DNA of 64,000 bases from Strongylocentrotus droebachiensis. Lineage: Eukaryota; Echinodermata; Echinoidea; Camarodonta; Strongylocentrotidae. A program made the translations under genes and the position numbers. Every line of letters begins with the position of its first letter. Position 1 is the stretch's first letter. The stretch is taken from assembly GCA_035222895.1 (NCBI GenBank), contig JAVYIG010002527.1, positions 62,001 through 126,000 on the forward strand, in the 5' to 3' direction. The notes beneath the pieces were generated by a model, which was given only the letters and a program-made list of their open reading frames with translations, had not been told where the DNA came from and ran no database searches. Shown one piece after another: positions 38,501-49,016 of the stretch.

Positions 38501-41500
38501 TACATATTGTTCTTCAAATTGGTAACAATAATGTGTTTCTTTTAATGCTACATTGTTCTAATAAAGCCCAATGTCTCTCAAGACAATATACATGGGATTG
38601 AATTCTGTTAAAAATTGCCAATTTAGATTGAAAATAATAATTTTGAACCCTTCAAGCTGTTTGCCAATCTCAGGATTTTAGGGCTGTTCCTCTTTTTTTG
38701 AAATTCCAGACGTCAGATGCATTGCGGTCATATAACAAAGTTGGACACAATGTGTGCAGAAATGTTTGCCCTTTAATTTTCAATGCATCTGGTAAATTTC
38801 TTTTTGGGCTCTGATTCAAGTTACTGAGTCAAACCACAAAATGTGGAATGCTTGTCTCATCACAACTAACAGCTGGTGACCTCAATGTTTTTTCACACAT
38901 AACAAATGGCGACATTCAGTAAGATCAATGCTTTAGCAACAAACTTTTATCATGATCCCATGCTAAAATATCTTGCATATGCATTTCCTTCATGAAATTC
39001 CATAAATTGATTCTGTAACAAAGAGTACTACACTTTGTAGTGTACTGTATAATTTTTGTGTGTGTCCTGGAAATCCAACTTGTGTATAATTGCGATAAAT
39101 ATTCAATGAATATTAACAGAAAAAGATCTTTTCATACCCATCTCAAACCATTCAAAATTGTATGGAATTTACTTTCTGCTTCTTTTATGGGGTTAATATC
39201 TATAGTGTGCATGATCTTCATTTTCAGGTTAATGAGATAATTGATCATTATCTATATAAGGCTTCCTATAGTTGTACAATAAATCAGTGTATTCAATATC
39301 TTTAGCGCAGGAACTGGATGACTGACCAATATTGTTTTCATATTGCTCAGTCATCCTGGAACTTGAACTATTGATATCAATATATTGATATCACACACAA
39401 AACAAAGCCATATTTACCCATTTACCGAGGTAAGCCAAATTTTGTTATTTCGCTAGTCAGACTAATATAGATAATAATGATAATACTGTATGGCTTTTTT
39501 TGTGTGTGATACAAGAATATATTGCTCTCGCTAAGACAATATTAGACTTGTCTTTGACTCGTCCAATATTGTCATAGCTCAAGCAATATATTCTTGTATC
39601 ACACTCAAGGCACTCATCCAATATTATATAATGATTAATTGACTAACCTGCTACCCCTGCAGCTGCTCCACCTGAAACAAAGTCCCTTTTATCTCTGATG
39701 GAAAAAAAGGTTTGGACAGATCACAGTAAAATTAATGTAATTAATCAGGAAAATGTTGCACTGAATCATTTCAGAACACAAAACTGTTTATTTATTCTAT
39801 TTGGTATTGTAGATACATGTACATACCAGTGGTTCGTCTTCAAGCCCTGATTAAGTCATAAATAAATGAATTAAAACAATTTACCTGACACAAACACGAA
39901 ATATTACTGCTACATAAACATTCATTTTATGCTCTTTTTTTTATCTCTGAAAATATGTAATTGTTTAGTAAGAGTACATACATATAATTTCTTAAAAATG
40001 CACTGAAAGAAATGGTCAATTGTTCATTCTGTCACACATTATACAAATCACAATTATTATTCAGATGTGAGAGATAACTTCTAAATAACTTTTCAGTAAC
40101 ATCACATCAATTTAAAGTGCAATTAAGTGAATCTATGTTCACCTTTAAACATATAACCCAAGGCTTACCTATCAGTTCTAAAATATGGAAAGTTGAAGTT
40201 GAACTTGCGGAATGTGATGCTTTGGAATTGTGGGATACCTGCTCCAACGATCGCACCACTGTGAATCATTGGCCCTTCTTTTCCAACAAATATACCTAAG
40301 AGAAGAGAGAGATAAATCTTGATGATGATTCATATTGGTTTCCATTACAGTAATAATGACCACAAAGACATCAATGAACCATTGTGAAAAATTTGCCCTT
40401 CTTTTCCAACAAGTAAACCTGTGAGAAAGGACAATAATTCTTCATGATGATTCAGATGGATTTCCATTACAGTAATAATGAACAGTAATAATGAACACAT
40501 ATGAACCATATTGAAAAGAGAGATACATCTTGATGATGATTCAGATTTACTTTAATCACTATATAAAAGAGACATAGATGAGACAATGAAATTACATTAC
40601 CAAAATGACCCCTAAAAATTCATTAGTTACCATTTAATTATTCTCAACAAGCTGAAAATCTTAACAGAATTATTTCCTACAACATCTTGCACAATGTATT
40701 TGAAGACGTCATCTTTTGAGCTTTAACCTGGTGTGGGTATGGTTCCCATCCTGGAGGTAAATTGCTTATCAATCCTGATTTAAAGCTCACGTCCTGCCAA
40801 ACTGAAGAGTACCCAAATGGCCTTGAACAGTGTCTTCAAAGAGAAAGTCAACGGTCCTGATCTTACAGATTTAAGATCTATCGTAGGTTCTACTATAATT
40901 CTGCTATTTGCTGGAGTCCACTTGGAAGTTAAATGTACCAGTTGAGAGAAGTAAAACATCACATAAAGGATAGTATAGTGGTGGGACCGTATTATATTTC
41001 CGGGTCTATAGAGCCAGATCCTGAAGTTTTCCAGAAGCTTCTAATATTCATGAAAAATATCACCAAAGTATATCCAGCCAATGTAAGGGAATGTCCAAGG
41101 ATGGCTACCTGTTCACAGGAAAGTAAGTTCAATTTGATTCAAGAATGAAAACAGGTACAAACAGCAAGTAACAATTTCTACGCACTCCCACCAACCCTTT
41201 CCAATCCTTTCTGACCACTCACCTCCTGCCACACTGAAGAGTACCCCTACAGCCTTGGACACCAGTGTCTTCAGTCGGACTACATGTGGCACCTTGACAC
41301 CATTCAGATAACACTTGATCTCGGGTATACCAGATCCACCAGCGATGGGCTAAAATGATAACAATAATTACAATGATGATGATTATAACTCAAAATGAAA
41401 ATAAAAATGAATTATTACAATTATTGATGATGATAATGCTGATGCAAACTTTTAAAGGTAAAGACCAGGAGTGGTAAAATTGCGGGTAAAGGGTTTTGGG

Positions 41501-44500
41501 TGCAAAATATTCATTCAATATTGTTAAATATTGCCTTCAGAGGTTTAAATGGCAATACTTCAACCTAAATTTGCAAAAAAGCACAAATATATGCCCAAAT
41601 GTTCAATGTTGAAGTGCATTCGCGATATCTATCCAGGCCGGATCGATATGATAATTTACCAAATATATCAATTAGTAGGTGGTTTCCCGGCAAAATTTGT
41701 ATCATCACGTATTGTTCAAACATATTTTTTGACATGAAGAGCTTCAATTTCAATTTTTGAGAGGGGGGCGTTTCCAAAACTGGTCTAAGATAAAGATATT
41801 TAAAATAATAACGCTCAAGGTAAAAAATACTGAAGCTAATAGGCATGGAATAGCTCTAGTAATTAGGTGTGTAATTTTCAGTCTTTTCTTAAAGCAATAT
41901 ACAGCATCAGTCTCACAATCATTTGGAGGAATTTGTTCCACAACTGTGGAGCTACTAACATTAATTATTAATGCATTATTGTTTCCTTTTTTGAGTATGG
42001 CAGATTCAATAGATGACCAAAAAACCTGGGCAAGATGGCTTAAAAAGTACTCACATTGTGAAATTACATGCAGAAATGTGGGGCCGTTATGTTTTGCTGC
42101 GGTGACTTTTTGAGGAAGGTTGTCACGACATATGGGAACGTGCCTTAAAGGCTGTCTGTACTAGTTCGGCCAGAAGGGATTATACCACCCAGCAAGGTCA
42201 CTGACAGGTGGCTATCTCATCAACCCAGCTCTCAATTAACATAAGAAAAGGAGGATCATGGGGGACCAACAGGCACCGATTGGGGAAGTATTCTATATAG
42301 AGGTAGCAAGTAGCTACAAGTAGTACAGTGGGGCAATAAAGTATGGAAAATAGAACTCACCTCGAGTGCCACCAACAGACTGGCTATGAGAACAAAGGTC
42401 ATGTTGAAAGCTAGAAGGATCATGAGAGGGACACCTAGGCAGCTGTATTTGGAACAATCACCCAAGTCTGAGCAGTCATTGAATTAAGATTGTATAAACA
42501 TTTGTCAAAATAAAATCATTAAAAGATAATCTGGATTTATGTAGCGCTTAAAGGTAAAGACCAGTAATGGTCATGCGATTGCATTGTGAAAGAAACGTTG
42601 TGGAATCGATCAGAAAAGGTTGATCATCTAGCATCTAGCATCTGCAAGGTTCTGGAATCATCAAAATGATAAGAAATTTGGCCCATTCTTCGTAAAGTTC
42701 CAAGCACTATACACAGAAAGATGTATATGGGACTACCCTATATCTCTCACAAGACCATGAGAGAAACAAATTTACCAAATATATGAATTAGTAGGCGGTT
42801 TTCCAGCAATTTTTTTTATCATCATGTCTTATTCAAAACATATTCTTTCACATGATTGGTAATGAGAGCTTCCATTTCATTTTTTGAAATTGGGGCGTTT
42901 CCAATACTGGTCTTTACCTTTAATGCACCGATGTCAGGACAACAAGCTTGATGCTCAGCTTTCTACCAAATTATTCAGTAGATACCACTCATGTGTAGTG
43001 TTGACCATTTACATTAGGTTTTGTTAGATTCCGTGAAAATTTAATTTAATCATCTCCAATATCGAGGGTTACCTTATAGCCTGAAATTTAAGCTTCAATC
43101 ATGAGAATTCATTGCCATAAAACTAATCTTAAAGGCATTGTTTAACGATGTTAAATCTGAGATACATGGCCCTCATGTTATCAGTGTCTGTCATATGGTG
43201 TAATGTTGAAGCCCTTAACAAATTGCACTTCAAAATGATCATGAAGTGCCTCAAAAAATTAAAAAAATCTTTGAGTGGCCGGTTTGACCATACTCATTTT
43301 CCCCAATTGACTGTAGTGTTATCAAAACCGGTAGGAAAACGAAAAATGAAATTTCGACTTCCAATCATAAATATCTTGATAATCAGACAGGCAATCGGCT
43401 TGTAAAAGTCATGGGATTCCTGACTGACCTAAAGGTTTATAATTATGATTGCAGCATGAGCTAAATCTAGGATCTTGTTTCAGAATCTGAGGCAATGTTA
43501 CCAAGTCACTTTAAGGCAATTAAGACTTTAAAAAAAGTAGTATCCCAGTTATTATCAGAAATGTCAGCCCTTTACTAGTTTCATTGAATTGAAGATAGCA
43601 TCTTATTCTGGTCGTGTAGGTTCAAGTCTATTTTTTCAAAGAAGGATACAATTATCAACTGTTCCCAGTTTCCAGTTACTCAGCAATCCGACAAAGTAGT
43701 TGATAAATACAGCTACCTAGAGATGCAAAAAACAGACCAGAATTTCAGATAATTTTTTATACAAGATTATCAAAATTTTAAGCACATCACATGTATCATG
43801 CCACAATGGTTTTCTATGGTATATGTAAACAAGGATCAAGATGGAGTTTTTCTTATAATACACATCTCTATGGGTCTTCATTAGATTGGTATACATGTAA
43901 TATTGAATTGCAGTATTCAAATAAAAGGGTTCATCATCATTGTTTTATAATGTATATTTTTCCTAAACTGTCGGGCTGGACGTTTCATTCCCTTTGGCTT
44001 TTCTCCAAACCTTCCAGTCTTTGGCATCCATCTCAGTAAAATCAGATAATTATGTTATCTCTTCCCCTAATGTATTCAAAGGGTGAAAGAAGAAAAGAGA
44101 GAAGAAAAATGGAACAAAGAAGAAAAAGGGAAAAGGGAAGAAAAAGAAGACTTGAAGGCCCATTTATTTGGAATAGTTTGCCAAATGACATAAAATAGTG
44201 CGATACATTGAAACGCCTCAAATAGATGTATAAGGGTTATTTTAGCGGAACAAAATGAAATAGTCATTTATTATGTAGAATGAAAAATTGAAGTTGTAAC
44301 TTCCTTCTTCTTATCTTCTCTCTCTTCTTATCTTCCTGTAACTGTCTTTACCTTACGTTATCTTTATCTTTCTTCTGTCTTCTGTTGTGAATGTACATGT
44401 ACAATGTTTTTTATATAAAATAAGTTTGTATCTTGTTTATGCCAAGTATTTATTAGGGGATCATTCTCGTCAAGCCAATTTTGGCTTTCATGATTCCCCA

Positions 44501-46726
44501 CTTCCTTTTATCTTATGTTGATAATGAACAAATATGTATATACTTTGATGTAAAATAAGTAAAACAAATAAATGAAATGAAATCTTATGAGCTCACTAAT
44601 CCTGTCAAGATGCCAATGGCAGCTGTCATGATCCATCGGAAGACTTCAAGATGTTGACTGGCCCATGATGTTTTAGCCTCCAACATATCAGAATGGATTT
44701 GACTATAACATGTATCATAGTCAAGACTCTATAAGGACATTGCAATATCAATAGCAATAGAAATAGTGTTTAGTAATTGCAAAAGTAATAATATTAGATC
44801 TAATAATAATAACAATAACAATGATAATTAAGAGTAATAATGATAATAATAATAATAATGATAATAAGCATTACAAATAGCTATTTATTAATACATGTGC
44901 AATATGTAAGAGATCAGAGTACATGGCTGGAAAAGGATAAAATGACATTTTCAAGCACCAGCCCTAAGGATATAGCTCAAGAATTATGTTATTTGTAAAA
45001 CATCTATCAATATCATGGAAATTAGGTAGTGGTCAGTGGGTCTAAAACTTAAATTACTTTTAATCCCTAATTAACGTTGTTACTGTTTCAGTTTCATTAA
45101 TTTTCTTTGGTTCTAATCTACATTTTTTTTTGGGGGGGGGGGGGAGTGAAAATTATTTCAATATAAATCTCAATTAACACCAGCTGATAAAATTTTTAAA
45201 AAATAGAGATAAAAAAACAGTATTCTTCAAATCAAGATTTACAGGAACTCAACATAATATACATAAATGTTGTATTTTGTGGTAGAGAATGTTAAATGCT
45301 TACATGGAGCAATTTATAAAGGTATTTTCTTGTGTGTGTAAAGAAATCAATACTGAAAATATTACTCTCAATTTAATTACATTGACAGCATTTACAGCAC
45401 AGCATTCTTACATCATAGTCTTTTGTGGGTAAATGCAGACGATGGTGATGTCCATGTTGGCTGGATGCTACAGATTCCTAGATGAAAATAAATGAAAAGA
45501 AAGAAATAAATAAATGGAAACTAAGATACTGCTTAGTTTCAACTTTCATTATAAGATGTTAAGTTGCTTGAGAGACGAGACAGTGCAGTGTTTGAATTTG
45601 ATATTTTCACATTTAATTTTAAAGAGAAAAGAGAACTTTAATTTTTCTCCAAGATTTCTTCTTCTTCTTCTTTTTCCAGTTAAGTACAGACCGCCGTTGG
45701 CGTATTATCATAGTATATACTTGTGCTTGTCGAGGGCCCATGCAGATGAATAGTGCAAGTAAAAATCTCACTACAATTACAAATTGACACTCTGTAAGAC
45801 TATTTGATTTGAATTTTGGAAAGCTCAGAGCAGAAGTGAAATGGTAAAATCATACCGTTAACTTTCACGGACGAGTGTTTCAATTTTAACAATTAGACCT
45901 ATTTCTTTTCCTCCTTCTCTTTCTCCTCCTCCTCCTACCTCCTCCTTTTTCTTCTCCTCCTCAAAACTCAAAACAAAACTAGATCTTGATCTAGGCTCAA
46001 CCCACACATAGGAGCATCACCATCCTAGACCGAAAGCTTCAGTCTCTATAATCGTCGGTTGTTCCACTGAGACTACGTCTGGCTCCACTAGACCTCGGTT
46101 ATAGAGTAAAATACTTTTTTTTTAACTTACTTATGTTAAAAAGAATAATTTAAAAATTCAAAATGTAAGTCTAGTGTCAAATTTTGCTTAGACTAGAGCT
46201 GCATCGACATGATTGTGTACAGTCTATGCGAAATTGTGTGGTGTGTATATTTGTGTATAGGTATAATAATACCCGCCTCACAGCAAGCATGCAGTGCTAG
46301 AGGTCAATATGCATTATCATTGACTCTCTATGCTTTGCTGGAGTGGCTCAACCTGCAACCTCAAGTTCTTAATCTTATTCTCCTTCTTTTTTCTCGCTCC
46401 GTCCTAGCTTCTCCTCTCCTCCTCAGAGGAAACAACACAAAACACATTAAGCTCAAAGCCATGCTTAGGAAACATGGTAAATGAATTGTTATTCTTTTCA
46501 CACAAAATAAAGAAAAACACTGACTACTAATATTAGTAGCAATTTAATTTGAAGAGAAAAACAACATAATAATTTACAACATAAAAAGCCACTTGTGGGA
46601 CCAGAACTAAAAAAGAATTTCAAGATAGACTTTGTAACTTACTAGTTCTTCATCTCCTATTCTTCTTGGTTTTTGGCAACATCTAAAACACGATTTCAGG
46701 CAACAATTATGAGGTCTACGAGACAT
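25400..46726 (-). CDS. CLCN6: Chloride/proton exchanger ClC-6, 865 aa, 22 exons
   Basis: ClC-6 is a late-endosomal/lysosomal 2Cl-/H+ exchanger. Minus-strand exons: 46726-46643, 45477-45412, 44728-44597, 43716-43650, 42467-42361, 41349-41223, 40295-40169, 39694-39648, 38420-38335, 37775-37662, 35836-35676, 34708-34615, 33649-33517, 32720-32567, 31943-31784, 31082-30976, 29252-29066, 28428-28286, 28027-27862, 27656-27549, 26738-26613, 25501-25400. All phases join; human ClC-6 is 869 aa. Visible family features: Cys-rich N-terminus, GSGIPE filter (157-162), GKEGP with gating Glu201, SLEEGSSFW with the proton-path Glu267, central Tyr508 in YSGTF, and two CBS domains (about 600-650 and 790-850). 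[16 protein letters not shown] and the long CBS linker favour ClC-6 over ClC-7. Exon 5's acceptor is weak and the exon 4 donor (GTATCC) was chosen by phase. Introns are full of transposons. Confidence 0.96.
25615..26590. repeat. ~975-bp (ATC)n trinucleotide tract
   Basis: Nearly pure CAT/ATC repeat with CAC and AAC interruptions, in the last CLCN6 intron (between exons 21 and 22). A higher-order duplication is visible: the segment around CTTCATTGGCATCGATCATC near 25861 recurs near 26129, a 268-bp offset, with matching flanks. All His/Ile/Asp/Met-rich frames here are artefacts. Confidence 0.97.
26747..26997. repeat. 21-bp minisatellite, 12 units, beside CLCN6 exon 21
   Basis: The unit GAGTGACCCAGGTAGAAATA plus one base is repeated 12 times almost perfectly; one unit carries an A for G. 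It begins 9 bp from the 5' edge of exon 21 (26738), so in the CLCN6 transcript it forms the sequence just before the splice acceptor. Each unit, read on the gene strand, contains TATTTCTACCTG; the true acceptor reads TATTTCTAG. Confidence 0.97.
28105..28250. mobile_element. Solo arm related to the 61551-62098 element
   Basis: The run of motifs (CATAACTTTCTTATT, TTTGCTCAAACTTT, TGATTTTTCTGCTTCTATTG, GGAGTGGACTTTT) follows the same order as the right arm of the long inverted-repeat element at 61551-62098. It is diverged and has no partner arm, so it is probably a fragment. It lies in a CLCN6 intron, upstream of exon 19. Confidence 0.55.
29424..29573. repeat. (GGGA)n and (GA)n microsatellites
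   Basis: A GGGA tetranucleotide run near 29427-29470 is followed by GGGA/GA-rich and (GA)n runs to about 29573. It lies in the CLCN6 intron between exons 16 and 17. Confidence 0.97.
29620..30278. mobile_element. TA-flanked TIR element, TTGCCGGCGATAAGGCCGC ends
   Basis: About 29 bp of inverted terminal repeat (CCATA-TTGCCGGCGATAAGG) are nearly identical at both ends. A TA dinucleotide duplication is at 29618-29619 and 30279-30280. The element is 659 bp and non-coding. The structure fits a non-autonomous pogo/Tc1-mariner-like element. It lies in the CLCN6 intron between exons 16 and 17. Confidence 0.85.
30414..30921. mobile_element. TTAA-flanked inverted-repeat element (AGGTAATACAAAG ends)
   Basis: TTAA at each edge is followed by AGGTAATACAAAGTTTTGGT on the left and its near-perfect reverse complement on the right. 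It is 508 bp with no transposase. TTAA target sites are characteristic of piggyBac-type elements, but the terminal bases do not settle the family. It ends 55 bp from CLCN6 exon 16. Confidence 0.8.
31119..31265 (-). mobile_element. SINE body with (TAA)n tail, 5'-truncated
   Basis: An AATAATAATAAT tail is followed by TATATAGCGCTCTTC and CTTTCAAAGCACTTTACA, the same layout as the tRNA-headed SINE at 55457-55712. The tRNA-like head is absent. It lies just upstream of CLCN6 exon 16. Confidence 0.6.
32011..32241. mobile_element. MITE with CAGTGACACAAAGACGTAAC inverted ends
   Basis: The 26-bp terminal inverted repeats (CAGTGACACAAAGACGTAAC and onward) are essentially identical. The element is 231 bp, non-coding, between CLCN6 exons 14 and 15. 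No clear target duplication was seen. Confidence 0.88.
32806..33480. mobile_element. LINE 3'-end fragments, interrupted by a hAT element
   Basis: On the plus strand, 32940-33141 encodes a reverse-transcriptase C-terminus of the CR1/L2-like type ([13 protein letters not shown] and [10 protein letters not shown]). Its 3' untranslated part resumes after the hAT insertion and ends in GGATTGGATTGG near 33480. On the minus strand, 32806-32920 shows a second, degenerate [15 protein letters not shown]-terminus. Both are dead fragments in the CLCN6 intron between exons 13 and 14. Confidence 0.7.
33142..33341. mobile_element. 200-bp non-autonomous hAT element, perfect 8-bp TSD
   Basis: The TAGTGCTGTA ends match the 950-bp element at 12256. 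The flanking ATCTATTC duplications (33134-33141 and 33342-33349) are identical. Inside are GGTTAAAC/GTTTAACC motifs around a long A-rich centre. It has inserted into the 3' end of a LINE, so it is the younger of the two. Confidence 0.93.
35847..35960 (-). mobile_element. SINE tail fragment with (AAT)n
   Basis: AATAATAATAATAATAGCTC is followed by a diverged body (CTAGGCGCAGCACATATTATTACTCC) resembling the copy at 31119. It begins 11 bp outside CLCN6 exon 11. Confidence 0.5.
35977..36133. mobile_element. 157-bp TA-flanked MITE (CAGTCAAACCTGTC ends)
   Basis: Starts CAGTCAAACCTGTC and ends CAGGTTTGACTG, flanked by TA on both sides. Full-length reference copy for the family also seen at 7632 and, split, at 36317-37644. 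It fits a pogo/Tc1-mariner-like non-autonomous element. Confidence 0.88.
36317..37644. mobile_element. Second CAGTCAAACC-family MITE, split by a nested TIR element
   Basis: The 3' half, 37540-37644, matches 36050-36133 (TTTCAAGGGAAACAAAAAATG and onward) and ends GGTTTAACTG before TA. The 5' half ends near 36352. Between them, 36353-37533 is a ~1.18-kb insert. Its ends ACGTCTGACCCTCGTAGC and ACGTAAAGTCCTCGTAGC (as reverse complement) are terminal inverted repeats. The insert contains TC-rich microsatellites (36490-36740). It lies in the CLCN6 intron between exons 10 and 11. Confidence 0.75.
39504..39604. repeat. ~100-bp palindrome next to CLCN6 exon 8
   Basis: GTGATACAAGAATATATTGC and its reverse complement frame inner GACAATATT/AATATTGTC arms, forming a long hairpin. 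It ends 43 bp from the exon 8 donor at 39648. A related hairpin with GGATGACTG/CAGTCATCC arms is at 39307-39365. Confidence 0.8.
40383..40470 (-). pseudogene. Partial tandem copy of CLCN6 exon 7 start
   Basis: The first 35 bases of exon 7 plus upstream intron (40265-40350) are repeated about 123 bp away. The copy keeps a sound acceptor (CTCACAG before 40418) and an open frame reading [13 protein letters not shown] against [13 protein letters not shown] in the real exon. No donor is evident. A third, shorter echo of the intron part is near 40518-40550. Confidence 0.8.
40785..40925 (-). pseudogene. Decayed copy of CLCN6 exon 6
   Basis: About 60 bp at the left edge (TCCTGCCAAACTGAAGAGTACCC and onward) align with the 3' part of exon 6 (41223-41349), including a GT at the donor position. 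The rest has diverged beyond recognition. It is a dead relic lying between the real exons 6 and 7. Confidence 0.7.
41452..41787. mobile_element. TTAA-flanked element, AGGTAAAGACCAG family, copy 1
   Basis: Begins TTAAAGGTAAAGACCAGGAG. Near the right end it carries GGGCGTTTCCAAAACTGGTC, with the last bases decayed. It shares the interior (ACCAAATATATCAATTAGTAGG) with copy 2 at 42548-42923. It lies in CLCN6 intron 5. An isolated end of the same family is at 55243. Confidence 0.8.
42548..42923. mobile_element. TTAA-flanked element, AGGTAAAGACCAG family, copy 2
   Basis: TTAA at both edges, TTAAAGGTAAAGACCAGTAA on the left and CTGGTCTTTACCTTTAA on the right. This gives intact termini for the family also seen at 41452. 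It is 376 bp and non-coding, in CLCN6 intron 4. TTAA sites suggest a piggyBac-like mechanism; this is inference. Confidence 0.85.
43130..43520. repeat. Dispersed repeat, copy 1 (pair with 54915-55245)
   Basis: Contains CATGGCCCTCATGTTATCAG, then TGATCATGAAGTGC and ATCTTTGAGTG in the same order as in 54915-55245, with many substitutions. It begins with AAAGGCATTGTTT in both. No coding capacity. Probably an old transposon family; it lies in CLCN6 intron 4. Confidence 0.75.
44090..44583 (+). mobile_element. 5'-truncated LINE 3' end, tail (AAATGA)n
   Basis: The short frame [11 protein letters not shown] is the tell-tale C-terminal end of a CR1/L2/jockey-like reverse transcriptase. It is followed by a 3' untranslated region with GTCAAGCCAATTTTGGCTTTC and a tail of AAATAAATGAAATGAAAT. 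The tail stops only 13 bp from the exon 3 boundary of CLCN6 (44597). Confidence 0.75.
45122..45147. repeat. Poly-T/poly-G tract
   Basis: About 10 T followed by about 12 G in CLCN6 intron 2, the same composition as tracts at 3612, 21580, 51138 and 52086. Confidence 0.85.
46028..46110. repeat. Dispersed inverted-repeat unit, reverse orientation to 2629-2706
   Basis: GACCGAAAGCTTCAGTCTCT to TATAGAG is the reverse complement of the unit at 2629-2715 with few differences. Ends are inverted copies of CTTCAGTCTCTATAATCG. It lies in CLCN6 intron 1. Confidence 0.85.
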
Positions 46727-47449
46727 TTCATGAAGTTTTCTTAATGTTTTCTGAGTTTTCTCGCCTTTTTAGTCGAGGCGATCACACCAAAACACCAAAG
46801 TTCAATTGTTCGCTGTTTCTACTTCTTGAATTTGAACTTGTCGTCAGCGCAGATTGTGCATGTGTTTCGTATTCAGTGCATCAGCAAAATGTGGGCGGAG
46901 ACTTTCCGCAGCTGCTGTCGTCTGCTGTGTCTTCTCTTCATCATGCATGTTATGTTCCGCTTTATAATATTTCATTTTGGAAACCTGAAATGTTGACTAA
47001 TTTTCTAAAATTATCCAAAGTTACAATTGAACTAAGAACTTATTCTATTCAGTTCTGTCTACTTTGAAATGGAGAAGAAGAAAAAAAAGAAGATTATTTG
47101 TATTCGTTTATTTACATGCTTTCAGTAATATCCTGACAGGCCTAGCTGTACGAATTATTGGTTACAAATAGAGTATAAGTACATTTTTATATCATCATCA
47201 TGGATCATTCGTTGGTGTTAATTTATTTTGTATACACCATGATATAAGAGTAGATATTTGACCAGCTTATACAGTATGATATCCGTCCTTATACACCGTT
47301 TTACTAATCTTTACACGATATCACGATACACACTGTACACGATAATGCGTCCATTATACAGAGCATGCTTGAAAAATAAATGAATAAATAAATGAATAGA
47401 TAAATAAAACATTTTTTAATAACTCACTGAAATGCCGGGTCCCGAAAAC

Positions 47450-48974
47450 CAGACCATACCCCCTCAACCCTCTAGCCCCCTCTCTCTCTCTCTCTCTTCT
47501 TTCCTCTATGCCCCTTCTCTCACTCTCTCTCTTCCAATTTCTTTATCAAACAAGGCCTTAATTGCGCGCATATTTTCATTTTATCATTCTCTCCTTTATA
47601 AAAGCTAGATAACAAATTTGCTCATCTTTTGAAATTTGAACACATTTGCTCCCACATTGATCCATGGTTACTTGACATCCCATCTTAGTCAAGATCACAT
47701 GACGCAGATGAATCAAGTGACCTAGCAATCACACCATTCCGCGCCATACCCCCTCCGCTCCCACTCCTCTCCCCCCTCTCTCTCTCAGTCTCTCTCTCCC
47801 TCCCTCTCGCTTCCAATTCTTCTTTATACAATTTAATGGAAAGAAGTACAGCAGTGGCTGTCTTTATCAAACTAGGCCTTGCGCTCATATTTTCATTTTA
47901 TCATTCCCCTCTTTCATAAAAGCTAGACGACAAATTTTCTCATCTCTTGAAATTTGAACACATTTCTCCCGCGATGATCCTGATCCCTTGACATCCCATC
48001 TTTAATAGTGAAGATCACATGACGCAGATGAATCCAGTGACCTAGCAATCACACCATTCCGCGCCATACCCCCTCCCCACCCTCCTCCTCCTCTCTCTCT
48101 CTTCCAATTTCTTTGTAATGGAAAGAAGTACACCCAATGGCTGTCTTTGTCAAACTAGGCCTTGCGCTCATATTTTCATTTCATCTATCTCTCCTTTATA
48201 AAGCTAGATGAAAAATTTGCTCATCTTTTGAAATTTGAACACATTTCCTCCGCAATGATCCATGATCCCTTGACATCCCATCTTAGTCAAGATCACATGA
48301 CGTAGATGAATCAAGTAACCTAGCAATCACACCATTCCGCGCCATACCCCTTCCCTCCCACCACCCCCTCTCTCTCTCTCTCTCTCCGAGTCTCTCTCTC
48401 TCCCTCTCGCTTCCAATTCTTTTCTTTATAACAAATTAAATCTCTCTCTCTCCCTCTCTCTTGCTTCCAATTCTTTTCTTGATAAAATTTAATGGAATGA
48501 GTACACCCAGTGGCTATTTTTGCCAAACTAGGCCTTGCGCTCATATTTTCATTTCATCTATCTCTCCTTTATAAAAGCTAGATGACAAATTTGCTCATCT
48601 CTTGAAATTTGAACCCATCCCCCCCCCCCCCTCCACAATGATCCATTATTACTTGACATCCCATCTTAGTCAAGATCACATGGCGCAGATGAAACAAGAC
48701 GTTTCAATTCTTTTCTTTATACAAAATTAAATGGAATAAGTACACCAAGTGGCTGTCTTTGTCAAATAAGGCCTTGCGTTCATATTTTAATTGTATCATT
48801 CTCTCCTTTGTAAAAGCTAGATGACAAATTTCATCGTCTTTTGAACAAATTTTCTCCCACAATATGTTCCATGATCACTTGACATCCCATCTGAGTCAAG
48901 ATCACATGACGCAGATGAACCAAGTGACCTAGCAAGCAGCATTCCGCGTCATACCCCCTCCCCTCCCACCCCTC

Positions 48975-49016
<42 letters not shown>

